DNA from: a virus
Reading direction: 5' to 3' (one strand)
IMG/VR virus record: IMGVR_UViG_3300042516_002891
Coordinates: 1-31,762 of that record
DNA length: 31,762 nucleotides
Below are positions 14,101 through 19,668 of the stretch, in pieces. The position numbers and the translations under genes were made by a program. The notes under the pieces are model-generated. The model had not been told where the DNA came from, did no database searches, and saw only the letters and a list, made by a program, of their open reading frames with translations. Positions within the stretch are counted from its first letter, which is position 1; every line of letters starts with the position of its first letter.

Positions 14101-14276
14101 GCCTCTGCCTCCTGCCAGTGCTTCACCAGTTCAGCCGCCCGCTCCTGCGAGTCGTAGACGCCGACGAGCCACTGGTACCCGGTCGCGGGATTGCTGCTCC
14201 AGATTTCAAACCACCGCTCGCCGGGGCGGCGGGGGTCAAGCGTCTCGACGACGCGGTAGGCAACTTTGTGGGTCAT
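14097..14276 (-). CDS. Phage small protein (59 aa)
   Basis: 59 aa starting MTHKVAYRVVETL; GGGGGTG lies before the ATG, which overlaps the upstream TGA (ATGA). It has two beta strands (KVAYRVVE, WFEIWSS), a Tyr/Trp-rich turn (TGYQWLVGVYD) and a C-terminal helix (ERAAELVKHWQEA). The plan resembles its neighbour at 13891-14100, so the two may be distant relatives. No family is recognised. Confidence 0.65.
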   Translation of the reverse strand: MTHKVAYRVVETLDPRRPGERWFEIWSSNPATGYQWLVGVYDSQERAAELVKHWQEAEA

Positions 14277-14659
14277 GACTGCACCCCCGCCCGCAAAGCC
14301 GCGAGCCGCCGCGAGTCGTGATTCTTCGGCGGCACCCACACGCCACGTCTCCGCTCGCACCACTTGAGATAGGTTTCAATGCACCGCGCCGCGACACGGG
14401 CCATGCCGTCCGTCCATTCCATCGCGTTCTCCTCGGCCCACCGCCACGCCTGCGCTTCCTTGTCGAGCCGCCTACCGGCCTGCGGGCCGACAACGTGGCC
14501 TATCTCATGGAGTGCGATAGCGTAAGTGCTTGCACCACGCACCCGCTCCAGCCGAACACGCTTCGTTTTTCTCCATGACCGGGCCGCTGTGCGATCCCGC
14601 CAATCAGCCGCGATGCAGTGCTCCACAAGCAACGTTTCAACGTGTTCGGCGTAGGTCAT
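14273..14659 (-). CDS. Small HExxH zinc metalloprotein (zincin-like)
   Basis: 128 aa starting MTYAEHVETLL. Residues 47-56 read AIALHEIGHV, the zinc-binding HExxH helix; E69 in DKEAQAWRWAEENA is a likely third ligand, as in gluzincin-type and ImmA/IrrE-like small phage peptidases. The rest (Arg-rich N-terminal half, Trp-rich C-terminal half) is not recognised. It could cleave a host protein such as a repressor, or be a catalytically weak relative. It is embedded in a run of small early genes with ATGA overlaps on both sides. Confidence 0.7.
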   Translation of the reverse strand: MTYAEHVETLLVEHCIAADWRDRTAARSWRKTKRVRLERVRGASTYAIALHEIGHVVGPQAGRRLDKEAQAWRWAEENAMEWTDGMARVAARCIETYLKWCERRRGVWVPPKNHDSRRLAALRAGVQS

Positions 14660-14850
14660 GACTGCACCGCCTTCCGCAAGCAATCGGCAAGGTACTCGGC
14701 CACGCCGTCATCGCCCCCGTGCCTCGCAACAAATTTCGCGAGCGTCTCATCGTCGCCAAGATCAGTCACGGCAGCGCGGCACCGGATAATGGTGCGGTCG
14801 CCACGCTTCACCGCAATGATTAGCCCGCAGTGCTCAAACATCGTGTTCAT
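14656..14850 (-). CDS. Phage small protein (64 aa)
   Basis: 64 aa starting MNTMFEHCGL; GGAGG precedes the ATG. A beta hairpin (LIIAVKRGDRTIIRCRAAV) is followed by an acidic helical part (DETLAKFVARHGGDDGVAEYLADCL). No family is recognised. It is the first gene of the coupled run, placed directly after a GATTGTTYRG repeat and a 12-bp hairpin. Confidence 0.65.
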   Translation of the reverse strand: MNTMFEHCGLIIAVKRGDRTIIRCRAAVTDLGDDETLAKFVARHGGDDGVAEYLADCLRKAVQS

Positions 14851-14884
14851 CGTCCCGTCCTCCGTTGAAGTCCTATCGTCCCAG

Positions 14885-14913
14885 CCCGTGCTGCGGAACG
14901 CCCGCAGCACGGG
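14885..14913 (-). terminator. Intercistronic hairpin (12 bp, perfect)
   Basis: Arms 14885-14896 and 14902-14913 with a 5-nt loop. It lies between the repeat at the end of the 91-aa gene and the ribosome binding site of the next gene. No T-run follows, so attenuation or mRNA stabilisation is as likely as termination. Confidence 0.55.
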
Positions 14914-14916
14914 TAT

Positions 14917-14926
14917 CCGAACAATC
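14917..14926 (-). repeat. GATTGTTYRG repeat at the 14925 gene end
   Basis: Minus-strand GATTGTTCGG followed by ATA, overlapping the TGA stop of the 91-aa gene and immediately followed by a perfect hairpin. Confidence 0.7.
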
Positions 14927-15200
14927 AGCCGTTGATCGCTGCGCGGCCAGCGTCGGTCAAGGCGTACCGCGTCACGCAGTACGCGGTGCGGCGAACGTGG
15001 TAGCCCTTGCCGCAGAAGTTGGGAACGTAGTCGCTGGCGTACTGGAGGCCGGTCGATGAAACAACCTCGATCAGACCGCGATCAAGCAAGGCGATGCCAG
15101 TGCATCGCATCACACCCTCGGGCCATCCCGTCTCGTTGTAGGTGGCAAACGCGGCAAGTGCTGCCCGTTGCCTCGCGTTGATCTTTGCGGTCGCCATCAT
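14925..15200 (-). CDS. Winged-helix-like small protein
   Basis: 91 aa starting MMATAKINARQRAAL (either Met possible); GGAGA upstream. The order ALAAFATYNETGW ... GIALLDRGLIEV ... RYALTDAGRAAI is the signature of a winged helix-turn-helix: the 'LxxRGLI' recognition region followed by a wing and 'YALTDAGR'. It is probably a small DNA-binding protein. A CGKGYHVRRTAYC insert lies in the wing. Its gene is flanked by hairpins and by repeats on both sides. Confidence 0.6.
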   Translation of the reverse strand: MMATAKINARQRAALAAFATYNETGWPEGVMRCTGIALLDRGLIEVVSSTGLQYASDYVPNFCGKGYHVRRTAYCVTRYALTDAGRAAING

Positions 15201-15231
15201 GGTTCGTGTCTCCGTAGTCTTGAGTCCGTAG

Positions 15232-15258
15232 AACCCCGCCGCACTGTGCGGCGGGGTT
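15232..15258 (-). terminator. Intercistronic hairpin (12 bp, perfect)
   Basis: Arms 15232-15243 and 15247-15258 with a 3-nt loop, GC-rich. On the minus strand it is followed by CTACGGAC, not a T-run. It lies between the repeat at the end of the 88-aa gene and the next start. Confidence 0.55.
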
Positions 15259-15265
15259 GGGTTAG

Positions 15266-15275
15266 CCGAACAATC
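15266..15275 (-). repeat. GATTGTTYRG repeat at the 15274 gene end
   Basis: Minus-strand GATTGTTCGG followed by CTA; it overlaps the TGA stop of the 88-aa gene and is followed by a perfect hairpin. Confidence 0.7.
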
Positions 15276-15540
15276 AGCCCTCGACCGTGTGCGGCACAAC
15301 CTCGCGGCCATAAGTCGCGCGGGCGTTGCCGCCGTACCGGCCACCGTTGAAGCCGCCGGTCAGCCGTTGGCCGTTGAGCGCATCCGGTTCGCTGGTCAGG
15401 ATGAACGTGCGAACCCTCTGGCCGTCGCCTGCCGTCGAATCGTGGCACCCGCTGGCACGGCACCGATAGCCGTAGGTGAAGATGATGTCGCCGTCCTGCA
15501 CGTCGGTGGCTGCGATGCGTTCGATTTTGCGATTGGTCAT
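15274..15540 (-). CDS. Phage early-region protein of unknown function (88 aa)
   Basis: 88 aa; GGAGA before ATG 15540. The N-terminal part, IERIAATDVQDGDIIFTYGYRCRASGCHD, looks like a small beta domain with two cysteines; later come TFILTSEPDAL and a Gly-rich GGFNGGRYGGNA stretch, which could be disordered or RNA-binding. No family is recognised. It is the first gene of promoter P2. Confidence 0.6.
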   Translation of the reverse strand: MTNRKIERIAATDVQDGDIIFTYGYRCRASGCHDSTAGDGQRVRTFILTSEPDALNGQRLTGGFNGGRYGGNARATYGREVVPHTVEG

Positions 15541-15593
15541 CGTCGTGTTCTCCGTTGTTGGCGTCTCGCGGTGTCCGCCGCGTTGACCCCTGT

Positions 15594-15621
15594 ATTATAC
15601 ACTATCGGTATGCACTGTCAA
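15594..15621 (-). promoter_or_regulatory. Sigma70-type promoter P2
   Basis: Minus strand: TTGACA (15616-15621), 16-bp spacer ending ACCGATAGTG, TATAAT (15594-15599). The upstream AT-rich block is identical to that of P1 and P3. It should drive 15274-15540 and the genes beyond. Confidence 0.88.
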
Positions 15622-15649
15622 TAGGCTCCAGAAAATATTTTTTTAGGCT

Positions 15650-15666
15650 GTTTTCGCCGGGAAAAC
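15650..15666 (-). terminator. Small CCGGC hairpin upstream of P2
   Basis: GTTTTC and GAAAAC arms around a CCGGC loop, directly after the stop at 15671 and just upstream of the P2 AT-rich region. The same hairpin lies upstream of P3 at 17565-17581. It is probably the end of the upstream transcript, though it lacks a T-run on the minus strand. Confidence 0.45.
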
Positions 15667-15670
15667 GCGG

Positions 15671-15895
15671 TCACAGCAACTCGTCGTCGGCCACGTCGAT
15701 GGGCTGGCCCGCCGCGTTCACCGCGAACGTGAGGGCCACGTCGAACATTTCGCCGAACACCGGCTTCCGCGTCACGCACTTGTCGCATTGGAACACCGGC
15801 AGCGTCGAGCCTTCGATCTCGACGCTGCCGGTCGCCTTGAGTTCCACCCCGCATCCCGGGCAGTGCCACGTTGAGACTTGCGATTGATTGTTCAC
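15671..15895 (-). CDS. Small zinc-ribbon protein (74 aa)
   Basis: 74 aa with CPGC at 12-15 and CDKC at 37-40, a clear two-knuckle zinc ribbon holding a beta sheet (VELKATGSVEIEGSTLPVFQ). The C-terminal half is beta and acidic (DVALTFAVNAAGQPIDVADDELL). Such ribbons bind nucleic acid or proteins. AAAGGA lies 13 bases before the ATG. It is the last gene of the amidoligase/glutaminase transcript from P3 and could be a partner of those enzymes. Confidence 0.65.
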   Translation of the reverse strand: MNNQSQVSTWHCPGCGVELKATGSVEIEGSTLPVFQCDKCVTRKPVFGEMFDVALTFAVNAAGQPIDVADDELL

Positions 15896-15907
15896 GGTCG
15901 GTTCCTT

Positions 15908-16540
15908 TCAGGCGTATTCGACGATCTGACCTTCGGTGAACTGCGTCACCGAACCGGGGAGTCCAAACCCAAGCGAAGCGAGGTAGTACGCGCCGCGGGT
16001 CTCGCCGACGTGCAGCGGTTGCCCGTTCGCTCTCGCCGCGATCATCCGGTCGGGCCAGAGCATCATCGTGGCGAACGGAGAGACGCCCATTGCTTCCTCG
16101 CAGGCCCGCCTCGCTCTTGCCATCGGCTTGCCGCCAAACTTCTGGAGCATCAGCCCAAGCACCTCGCTGTCGCAGTCGGTCCGCATGGTTAGCTCATGCC
16201 TCTCGGCGATGTTCTGGTAGTGGCCGATGACCCCGTTGTGAACCACCCACGCGTCGCCGCCGTCGTGCGGATGGTTGTTGAGGTTGTTCTTCGGGTCGCC
16301 GTGCGTCGCCCAGCGGCAATGGCCGATCAACATTCTCGCCCCCTTCGCCATTGCCAGCAAGCCAAGAGCCGAAACAATCCTGCCCTGCTGCTTGTAGTTG
16401 TGCATCCGGCCGCGACCGTCAACCCATGCGAGGCCCCACGCGTGAGGCCCGCGGGTCTCCGTGATCGTGGCGATCCGACGCAGGATCGAAAGGTCGACCG
16501 GCTCGTTCTCCTTCGCAACGTATCCAAAAATTCCGCACAT
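15908..16540 (-). CDS. Class II glutamine amidotransferase (Ntn glutaminase domain)
   Basis: 210 aa starting MCGIFGYV with AAGGAG before the ATG. Cys2 becomes the N-terminal nucleophile after Met removal. Other family marks: RGPHAWGLAW (30-39), GHCRWATHG (73-81), NNHP, VVHNGVI (99-105) and TDCDSEVLGLML (121-132). The domain hydrolyses glutamine to supply ammonia, as in GlmS, PurF or AsnB, but no synthetase domain is attached. The gene just upstream encodes an amidoligase, so ammonia could be passed to it, or the pair could build amide bonds on a peptide or cell-wall substrate. Expressed from promoter P3. Confidence 0.88.
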   Translation of the reverse strand: MCGIFGYVAKENEPVDLSILRRIATITETRGPHAWGLAWVDGRGRMHNYKQQGRIVSALGLLAMAKGARMLIGHCRWATHGDPKNNLNNHPHDGGDAWVVHNGVIGHYQNIAERHELTMRTDCDSEVLGLMLQKFGGKPMARARRACEEAMGVSPFATMMLWPDRMIAARANGQPLHVGETRGAYYLASLGFGLPGSVTQFTEGQIVEYA

Positions 16541-16573
16541 GACTTGCTCCTTTGTGTGTTGGTGATCGTCTGT

Positions 16574-16599
16574 CTCTCGCGGCCCAGTTGCCGCGAGAG
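16574..16599 (-). terminator. Intercistronic hairpin (10 bp, perfect)
   Basis: Arms 16574-16583 and 16590-16599 with a 6-nt loop, between the amidoligase stop and the glutaminase start. No T-run follows on the minus strand. Together with the preceding repeat it may set the relative expression of the two enzymes. Confidence 0.55.
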
Positions 16600-16608
16600 T
16601 TTCCCTAC

Positions 16609-16618
16609 CCAAACAATT
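16609..16618 (-). repeat. GATTGTTYRG repeat (AATTGTTTGG variant)
   Basis: Minus-strand AATTGTTTGG followed by GTA; its first A is part of the TAA stop of the amidoligase. A perfect hairpin follows. Confidence 0.65.
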
Positions 16619-17456
16619 ACGGCTGGCTGTCGTACTGCTTCGCCATCTTGCGGAGAACCTTCTTCGACTCCGCGAGCGTCGGGACTCCTTCGCCTTCGAT
16701 GCTGCCGACAATGCCTTCGGTGTTCCACCACTTGAGGTCGTAGAACAGGCGGGTCACTTCGGCCTGTCCCTCGCCGCGGCTCGCACGCCAGCAGGCCGAG
16801 CGGCTGTTGAAGCGGCAGGCCTTCTTCGCCTTGAGTGCCTTCTCCGCGAGAGCGACGCACAGCCGCACGAACCCGCAGATTTTCGTCTTGTTCAGCGAGC
16901 CGGAGAACGGACGGAACTCGACGGTCGGGTGTTCGGTCGTCAAGTTGACGACGTGGTAGCGGTCGGCGGCGGGGCCGCTATACGAGACCCGAGCAGCGGC
17001 AGCGGAGCCGAACCGCTTGACGCTCTTGCACCAGCAGGTGCCGCGGCGGCTGCCGACGCCACGCTCGCGGTTTTTCGTGCCGGTCACGGCGTAGATAGCC
17101 TTTTCGTGATTGGCGACAAGAGCGAGCAGGCGGTCAACCGCCTTCGTGTCGTTCTTGTCGAAGCCGACGTGGACGTGAATGCCGCAGGAGTCGTTGACCT
17201 TGCCGCCGCGACGCTTGATCTCCGCGACCGCTTCGCAGAGTTGCCGCAGGCCTTCGGCACCTTTGAGGATGGGGGAAACAAACTCGCACTGAATCTGCGT
17301 CTCGGCGTCGTAGATGATTGAGGGGTCGCGGTCGGCGAGCCAGCCGCGGGGGAGCCACTGCACTTGGATGCCGTCGCCGTGCCCGCCCACTCGCACCGAA
17401 CCAATGGGCATCGTCGTTTCGATCTCGACACCGAAGGTCATTTCGTTTGCTTGCAT
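16617..17456 (-). CDS. Amidoligase (Amidoligase_2 family)
   Basis: 279 aa starting MQANEMTFGVEIET; GGAGA lies before the ATG. Motifs of the glutamine-synthetase-fold amidoligases are clear: FGVEIET (8-14) and a second Glu strand QCEFVSP (56-62) for metal/ATP, CGIHVHVG (91-98), RYHVVNL (166-172) and VEFRPFSGSLN (179-189). These enzymes are predicted to form amide bonds between carboxyl and amino groups, for example on peptides or wall components. The C-terminal 80 residues are basic and helical. It is the first gene after promoter P3 and is followed by a class II glutaminase, a pairing noted for this superfamily. Confidence 0.85.
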   Translation of the reverse strand: MQANEMTFGVEIETTMPIGSVRVGGHGDGIQVQWLPRGWLADRDPSIIYDAETQIQCEFVSPILKGAEGLRQLCEAVAEIKRRGGKVNDSCGIHVHVGFDKNDTKAVDRLLALVANHEKAIYAVTGTKNRERGVGSRRGTCWCKSVKRFGSAAAARVSYSGPAADRYHVVNLTTEHPTVEFRPFSGSLNKTKICGFVRLCVALAEKALKAKKACRFNSRSACWRASRGEGQAEVTRLFYDLKWWNTEGIVGSIEGEGVPTLAESKKVLRKMAKQYDSQP

Positions 17457-17508
17457 CGTCGTTTCTCCGTTTGCTGCGTTGCTCGCGGTGTCCGCCGCGA
17501 ACTCCCCC

Positions 17509-17536
17509 ATTATACACTATCGGTATCGGCTGTCAA
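17509..17536 (-). promoter_or_regulatory. Sigma70-type promoter P3
   Basis: Minus strand: TTGACA (17531-17536), 16-bp spacer with a doubled CCGATACCGATAG, TATAAT (17509-17514). Upstream AT-rich block and CCGGC hairpin (17565-17581) match P2 almost exactly. Drives the amidoligase, glutaminase and zinc-ribbon genes. Confidence 0.88.
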
Positions 17537-17564
17537 TAGGCTCCAGAAAATATTTTTTTAGGCT

Positions 17565-17581
17565 GTTTTCGCCGGGAAAAC
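17565..17581 (-). terminator. Small CCGGC hairpin upstream of P3
   Basis: Same GTTTTC-CCGGC-GAAAAC hairpin as at 15650-15666, lying eight bases after the stop at 17589. It probably marks the end of the upstream transcript. Confidence 0.45.
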
Positions 17582-17588
17582 GAGGGTT

Positions 17589-17834
17589 CTACGGGGCGGG
17601 TGGCGGGGCGATCCCCTGCATCAGCACCGGGGCGTCCGTCTCAATCCAGACTTTTGCCCCGCAGGCCAGCGGCTTGCAGGGGGAGTAGACGACGCGGCTT
17701 GGCCCCAGCAGGTCGACCGACCGGCAGTACGTGTTGCCGCGGCTCGTCTTCACGGTCAGCGGCGGCTCGTCGGTGCCGTCTCGCTTGTTGCGCCGTATGA
17801 CGTGCTGGTTGACGTGGATTCTAGTGCGTGCCAT
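17589..17834 (-). CDS. Phage small basic protein (81 aa)
   Basis: 81 aa starting MARTRIHVNQHVIRRNKRDG, basic at the N-terminus, then beta-rich (PPLTVKTSRGNTYCRSVDLLGPSRVVYSP, AKVWIETDAPVLM). The alternation fits a small beta-barrel, but no family is recognised. No strong ribosome binding site is seen before the ATG. It follows element E2 and precedes the P3 block, so it may be a single-gene unit. Confidence 0.6.
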   Translation of the reverse strand: MARTRIHVNQHVIRRNKRDGTDEPPLTVKTSRGNTYCRSVDLLGPSRVVYSPCKPLACGAKVWIETDAPVLMQGIAPPPAP

Positions 17835-17922
17835 GCGGGCATCGTCGCACCCGCGTCAACTCCCTTTATCTATATAGGCCTTCTTCGCAGTGAAGGCGAC
17901 GCAAAAAACGCACGTACCCCGG

Positions 17923-18079
17923 CCCTACCCAAAACAAAGATCGGCAAAAACAGTTTCCGCGGGACTTTTCTCGGGCACCTAACCCATTGCAGCGAAAGCG
18001 GTTCGCTCCAACTCCCGACAAAACGAGCCGCCGCGAAGCTGTTTCGGGCAGTTGTTTTTTCTCTATATAACTAGAGAAA
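17923..18079 (-). repeat. Intergenic element E2, diverged copy of E1, with palindrome
   Basis: About 150 bp after the stop of the HTH gene, related to 6323-6475: TCTAGTTATAT, CTTCGCGGC.GCTCGTTTT and CTGTTTTTGCCG occur in the same order. Its right end is an exact 8-bp palindrome (18058-18065 / 18072-18079, 6-nt loop) preceded by a T-run on the plus strand, so it could also stop plus-strand transcription. The remaining gap to 17835 holds only a TATAGAT-like sequence that might be a -10. Confidence 0.6.
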
Positions 18080-18085
18080 GCGTCG

Positions 18086-18328
18086 CTAGGCCTTCCGACG
18101 CTTGGCCCGCTTCCCTTTCGCGGCGATCCATCGCGGGTTGCCGCTCGTCGTGTGGAGCAGCGGCTTGATTCGCAGCAGGTCGGTCGTCGCCAGAGCAGCG
18201 AGCCGCCCGTCCTCAACGATCACACCGATGCCGTGCTGGCGAGCGATGCGGCTCACCGTAATCGGCGCGCAGCCGAGCCGCTTCGCCGCTTCCTGACCGC
18301 TGATGTAAACCACTGCGTCGTCTCCCAT
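18086..18328 (-). CDS. Helix-turn-helix regulator or excisionase-like protein
   Basis: 80 aa starting MGDDAVVYISGQEAAKRLG, chosen because AAGGAG lies nine bases upstream (an earlier ATG at 18346 falls inside the -10 of P4). Residues 9-50 (ISGQEAAKRLGCAPITVSRIARQHGIGV..EDGRLAAL) form a MerR/excisionase-like HTH with a wing. The tail is very basic (AAKGKRAKRRKA), typical of DNA-binding proteins. Close to the integrase and a second HTH gene, it is a candidate for a repressor or Xis. Confidence 0.7.
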   Translation of the reverse strand: MGDDAVVYISGQEAAKRLGCAPITVSRIARQHGIGVIVEDGRLAALATTDLLRIKPLLHTTSGNPRWIAAKGKRAKRRKA

Positions 18329-18345
18329 CTGGCCGTTCTCCTTCA

Positions 18346-18374
18346 TTCATAGGACGGGTGCAGTCCGCTGTCAA
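18346..18374 (-). promoter_or_regulatory. Promoter P4 (diverged)
   Basis: Minus strand: TTGACA (18369-18374) inside CTATTGACAGC, shared with P1-P3, a 17-bp spacer and TATGAA (18346-18351). It lacks the TACCGATAGT spacer and the AT-rich upstream block. It should start transcription a few bases before the HTH gene. Confidence 0.6.
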
Positions 18375-18378
18375 TAGG

Positions 18379-18600
18379 TCAGCCGAGCTTCGACCGCTTG
18401 CGTCCCGAGAGAGTGGGATCGCGGTGCAGGTAGTCGCGGAGGTTCTTCTCGACGCTCTTTTTGCTGACGGCCCACGCTCGACCGCTCAATCGGAACCCTT
18501 CAAGCGTTCCAGCCTGCACCATCTTTATGACCCAAACGTCCGTGCAGCCAAGCATTTCCGCTGCGACCGGAACGGAAATCCATTCGGGGGGGCGTTGCAT
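18379..18600 (-). CDS. Excisionase-like HTH protein
   Basis: 73 aa; GAGGAG before ATG 18600. EWISVPVAAEMLGCTDVWVIKMVQAGTLEGFRLSGRAWAV is a MerR-type helix-turn-helix with the 'G.L.g.r..gR.W.V' wing of excisionase and helix-turn-helix type 17 proteins. A basic tail (DPTLSGRKRSKLG) follows. It is divergent from the integrase, 145 bp away, which is the usual place for an Xis or a lysogeny regulator. Confidence 0.72.
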   Translation of the reverse strand: MQRPPEWISVPVAAEMLGCTDVWVIKMVQAGTLEGFRLSGRAWAVSKKSVEKNLRDYLHRDPTLSGRKRSKLG

Positions 18601-18745
18601 TGTTTCGGCTCCTCAAGTATTCCGGGATACGACAACCGGCCGTCCTTGCGGACAGCCGGGGGTCGAATGGCGGGGACAGGATTCCGCGCTAGGGGGAGTT
18701 GCACCGCAGGAGGCATGACCTACATACGAGCGGAGGACTACAACC
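18601..18745. promoter_or_regulatory. Divergent control region between excisionase and integrase
   Basis: 145 bp between two divergent genes. It must hold the start signals of both, and perhaps arm sites of the integrase, but I see no consensus promoter and no clear repeats. A short inverted pair (CCGGCCGTCC ... GGACAGCCGG, about 18638-18661) is present. AGGAGG at about 18708 precedes the leader frame described below. Confidence 0.4.
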
Positions 18746-18879
18746 ATGCTCCTGCAAAATCTGTTCGACAATTTTTATCGCCCGCTGCGTCTGCGTGGCC
18801 GCTCGGCCAACACCTCTCGACTCTACGGCTGCACAATCCGTGCATTCGGCAAATGGCTCACATACCCACCAACCGTTGA
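18715..18879 (+). CDS. Possible leader peptide overlapping the integrase start
   Basis: A 54-codon frame (MTYIRAEDYNHAP...) with an excellent AGGAGG site six bases before its ATG. It runs through the integrase start codon in another frame and ends 134 bases inside it. Its sequence shows no domain. It could regulate integrase translation by coupling or interference, or be chance. The integrase has its own GGAGG. Confidence 0.3.
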   Translation: MTYIRAEDYNHAPAKSVRQFLSPAASAWPLGQHLSTLRLHNPCIRQMAHIPTNR

Positions 18880-19603
18880 AGACCTCACAGACCTCACGCT
18901 GTCGCGGTATCTGGAACACCGGGCGGCGACTCGCAGCCCGTACACCAGCGAGAAAGAGCGGAGCCAGTTGTGCAGCCTGTGGCGGTTCGCCGCGGATCGC
19001 GGCATTGTGACGACGCGGCCGGAAGTGCCGCCCGCACCGCTGCCCGACCGCGTGCCGCGAGCGTGGACACTTGGCGAGCTTGGAGCGATCTACCGTGCCG
19101 CCGCCGCGACGCGGGGGTACGTTGGCTCCGTTCCGGCGGGCGTGTGGTACTCGGCCCTCGTCTCCGTGATCTGGGAGTCAGCGGAACGCATCGGGGCGGT
19201 GCTAGCCTGCCGTCCCGGCGACTTCGCGGCTCCGCATCTGCACGTCCTCGCCGAGTACCGGAAGGGACACAAGCGGGATCGCATCTACCGTCTGTCGCCG
19301 CGGACGTGCGGCCTGCTCACTCTCGCCTGCGGCAAGGACTACCTATTGGAGTGGCCCAAGTCTCGCACGCTCCTATGGGCGAAGTACGCCGATGTCGTGG
19401 CCCGTGCCGGGCTGGGGCGCGGGCGGCACCTGTCGTTCCATGCCCTGCGTCGTTCGGCCGCGAGCCATTACGCTTCGCGGGGCGGCGACCCGGTGCAACT
19501 GCTTGATCACTCCAGCCCGCGAATCACGCACCGTTGGTACCTCGACCGCAGGCTGACCGACAACGGGCCAGCCCCGTGCGACGTGCTGCCGGAAATCAAC
19601 TAG
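18746..19603 (+). CDS. int: Tyrosine recombinase (phage integrase)
   Basis: 285 aa, the only clear plus-strand gene; GGAGG lies before the ATG. Residues 1-95 form a SAM-like core-binding domain (NTSRLYGCTIRAFGKWL). The catalytic domain shows R148 (SAERIGAVL), K173 in YRKGHKRDR, H232-x-L-R235 (FHALRRSAASHYASRGGD), H255 in LLDHSSP and nucleophile Y265 in THRWYLD. It should integrate the phage by site-specific recombination between attP and a host attB. The order H-x-x-R, H, Y is complete, so it is probably active. No attachment core can be named from this window alone. Confidence 0.9.
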   Translation: MLLQNLFDNFYRPLRLRGRSANTSRLYGCTIRAFGKWLTYPPTVEDLTDLTLSRYLEHRAATRSPYTSEKERSQLCSLWRFAADRGIVTTRPEVPPAPLPDRVPRAWTLGELGAIYRAAAATRGYVGSVPAGVWYSALVSVIWESAERIGAVLACRPGDFAAPHLHVLAEYRKGHKRDRIYRLSPRTCGLLTLACGKDYLLEWPKSRTLLWAKYADVVARAGLGRGRHLSFHALRRSAASHYASRGGDPVQLLDHSSPRITHRWYLDRRLTDNGPAPCDVLPEIN

Positions 19604-19614
19604 CGGCTGACGGG

Positions 19615-19650
19615 GAGGCGGCGGGGAAAGGAAGGGAAACCCGCCGCCTC
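19615..19650 (+). terminator. Terminator-like hairpin after the integrase
   Basis: Exact 11-bp arms 19615-19625 and 19640-19650 with a 14-nt loop, twelve bases after the integrase stop and before the convergent gene ending at 19669. No T-run on either side; it may act in both directions or as an RNA 3'-end hairpin. Confidence 0.55.
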
Positions 19651-19668
19651 GACCCGCCGCCCGGCCCA

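Noticed and set aside
17866-18216. 116-codon minus-strand frame through element E2
   Set aside because: It overlaps the HTH gene in another frame, has no ribosome binding site, and its similarity to the E1 frame follows the DNA repeat.
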